A DNA stretch of 5,666 nt from CAYRVX01 sp964642165 (GTDB taxonomy: Bacteria > Planctomycetota > Phycisphaerae > SM23-33), in NCBI GenBank assembly GCA_964642165.1, contig CAZXOC010000394.1, positions 1-5,666 of the forward strand, read 5' to 3'. Shown one piece after another: positions 5,504 to 5,666 of the stretch. Below the pieces are notes generated by a model. It did no database searches. It saw only the letters and a program-made list of their open reading frames with translations, and was not told where the DNA came from. A program made the position numbers and the translations under genes. Positions within the stretch are counted from its first letter, which is position 1, and each line of letters begins with the position of its first letter.

Positions 5504-5666
5504 CTTTGCGATCCTCCACAAGGTGCATGGCCTCGACAACCTGGCGCTGCGAAAGCCCGTAGTTCCGCGCCAAGGCCACCTCGGGCTCGAGCCAGAACTT
5601 GGCCTCCCCCTCTGCGCAGTACACGTGGACGTGCATCCGTCTTTCCTCACGCGAGAAGAAAAAGAA
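5463..5666 (-). CDS. DUF4160 domain protein, N-terminus cut by window edge
   Basis: On the minus strand the frame is open from the right edge to TGA 5465-5463, giving 67 visible residues: FFFFSREERRMHVHVYCAEG, then EAKFWLEPEVALARNYGLSQ, then RQVVEAMHLVEDRKDDIAAA and WGEHFRR. 'FFFFS.E....HVHV....AKFWLEPEV.LA.NYG' followed by a C-terminal 'I...W.E.F' is the DUF4160 (PF13711) pattern. The family is about 80 residues, so roughly 10-15 N-terminal residues including the true start are outside the window. The internal Met at 5636 is not the likely start, because the conserved FFFFS segment lies upstream in the same frame. It is the first gene of a two-gene unit with DUF2442, which starts inside its last 41 bp. 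The HxH motif is a family feature of unknown function. Confidence 0.87.
   Translation of the reverse strand, partial: FFFFSREERRMHVHVYCAEGEAKFWLEPEVALARNYGLSQRQVVEAMHLVEDRKDDIAAAWGEHFRR

Overview
This is a GC-rich bacterial fragment. Its gene content points to a planctomycete or a relative in the PVC group: a large membrane protein joining a von Willebrand A domain to a glutamine-amidotransferase-like domain, and two Tat-exported TIM-barrel-like proteins of a kind I associate with that group. This assignment is an inference from protein families, not from a marker gene. No rRNA, tRNA, CRISPR array or transposase was seen.

Layout. (1) 1-186, minus strand: N-terminal part of a DUF433 antitoxin-like gene, cut by the left edge. 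(2) 187-461: a mostly noncoding divergent region. It holds one short minus-strand reading frame that looks like a bare signal peptide behind a strong ribosome binding site, a GC hairpin and weak promoter-like sequences. (3) 462-3080, plus strand: the 872-residue membrane VWA/GATase-like protein. (4) 3081-3181: a spacer with a strong 8-bp hairpin just before the next ribosome binding site. (5) 3182-4186 and 4212-5141, plus strand: two tandem paralogues 25 bp apart, each with a twin-arginine signal and a body resembling an aldo/keto reductase barrel that has lost the usual catalytic residues. (6) 5142-5242: a convergent spacer with a 10-bp inverted repeat and a second small stem-loop, likely a transcription end. 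(7) 5243-5666, minus strand: an overlapping DUF4160/DUF2442 gene pair. The upstream DUF4160 gene is cut by the right edge.

How it fits together. The centre is a plus-strand cell-envelope block: one membrane-anchored sensor or scaffold-like protein followed by two exported paralogues. The two paralogues almost certainly share a transcript. Whether the VWA gene shares it is uncertain because of the 101-bp hairpin-bearing gap. Both flanks carry small minus-strand genes of toxin-antitoxin-like families, unrelated in function to the central block. The least understood part is the tandem Tat-exported pair, whose shared motifs suggest a conserved but uncharacterised exported family.
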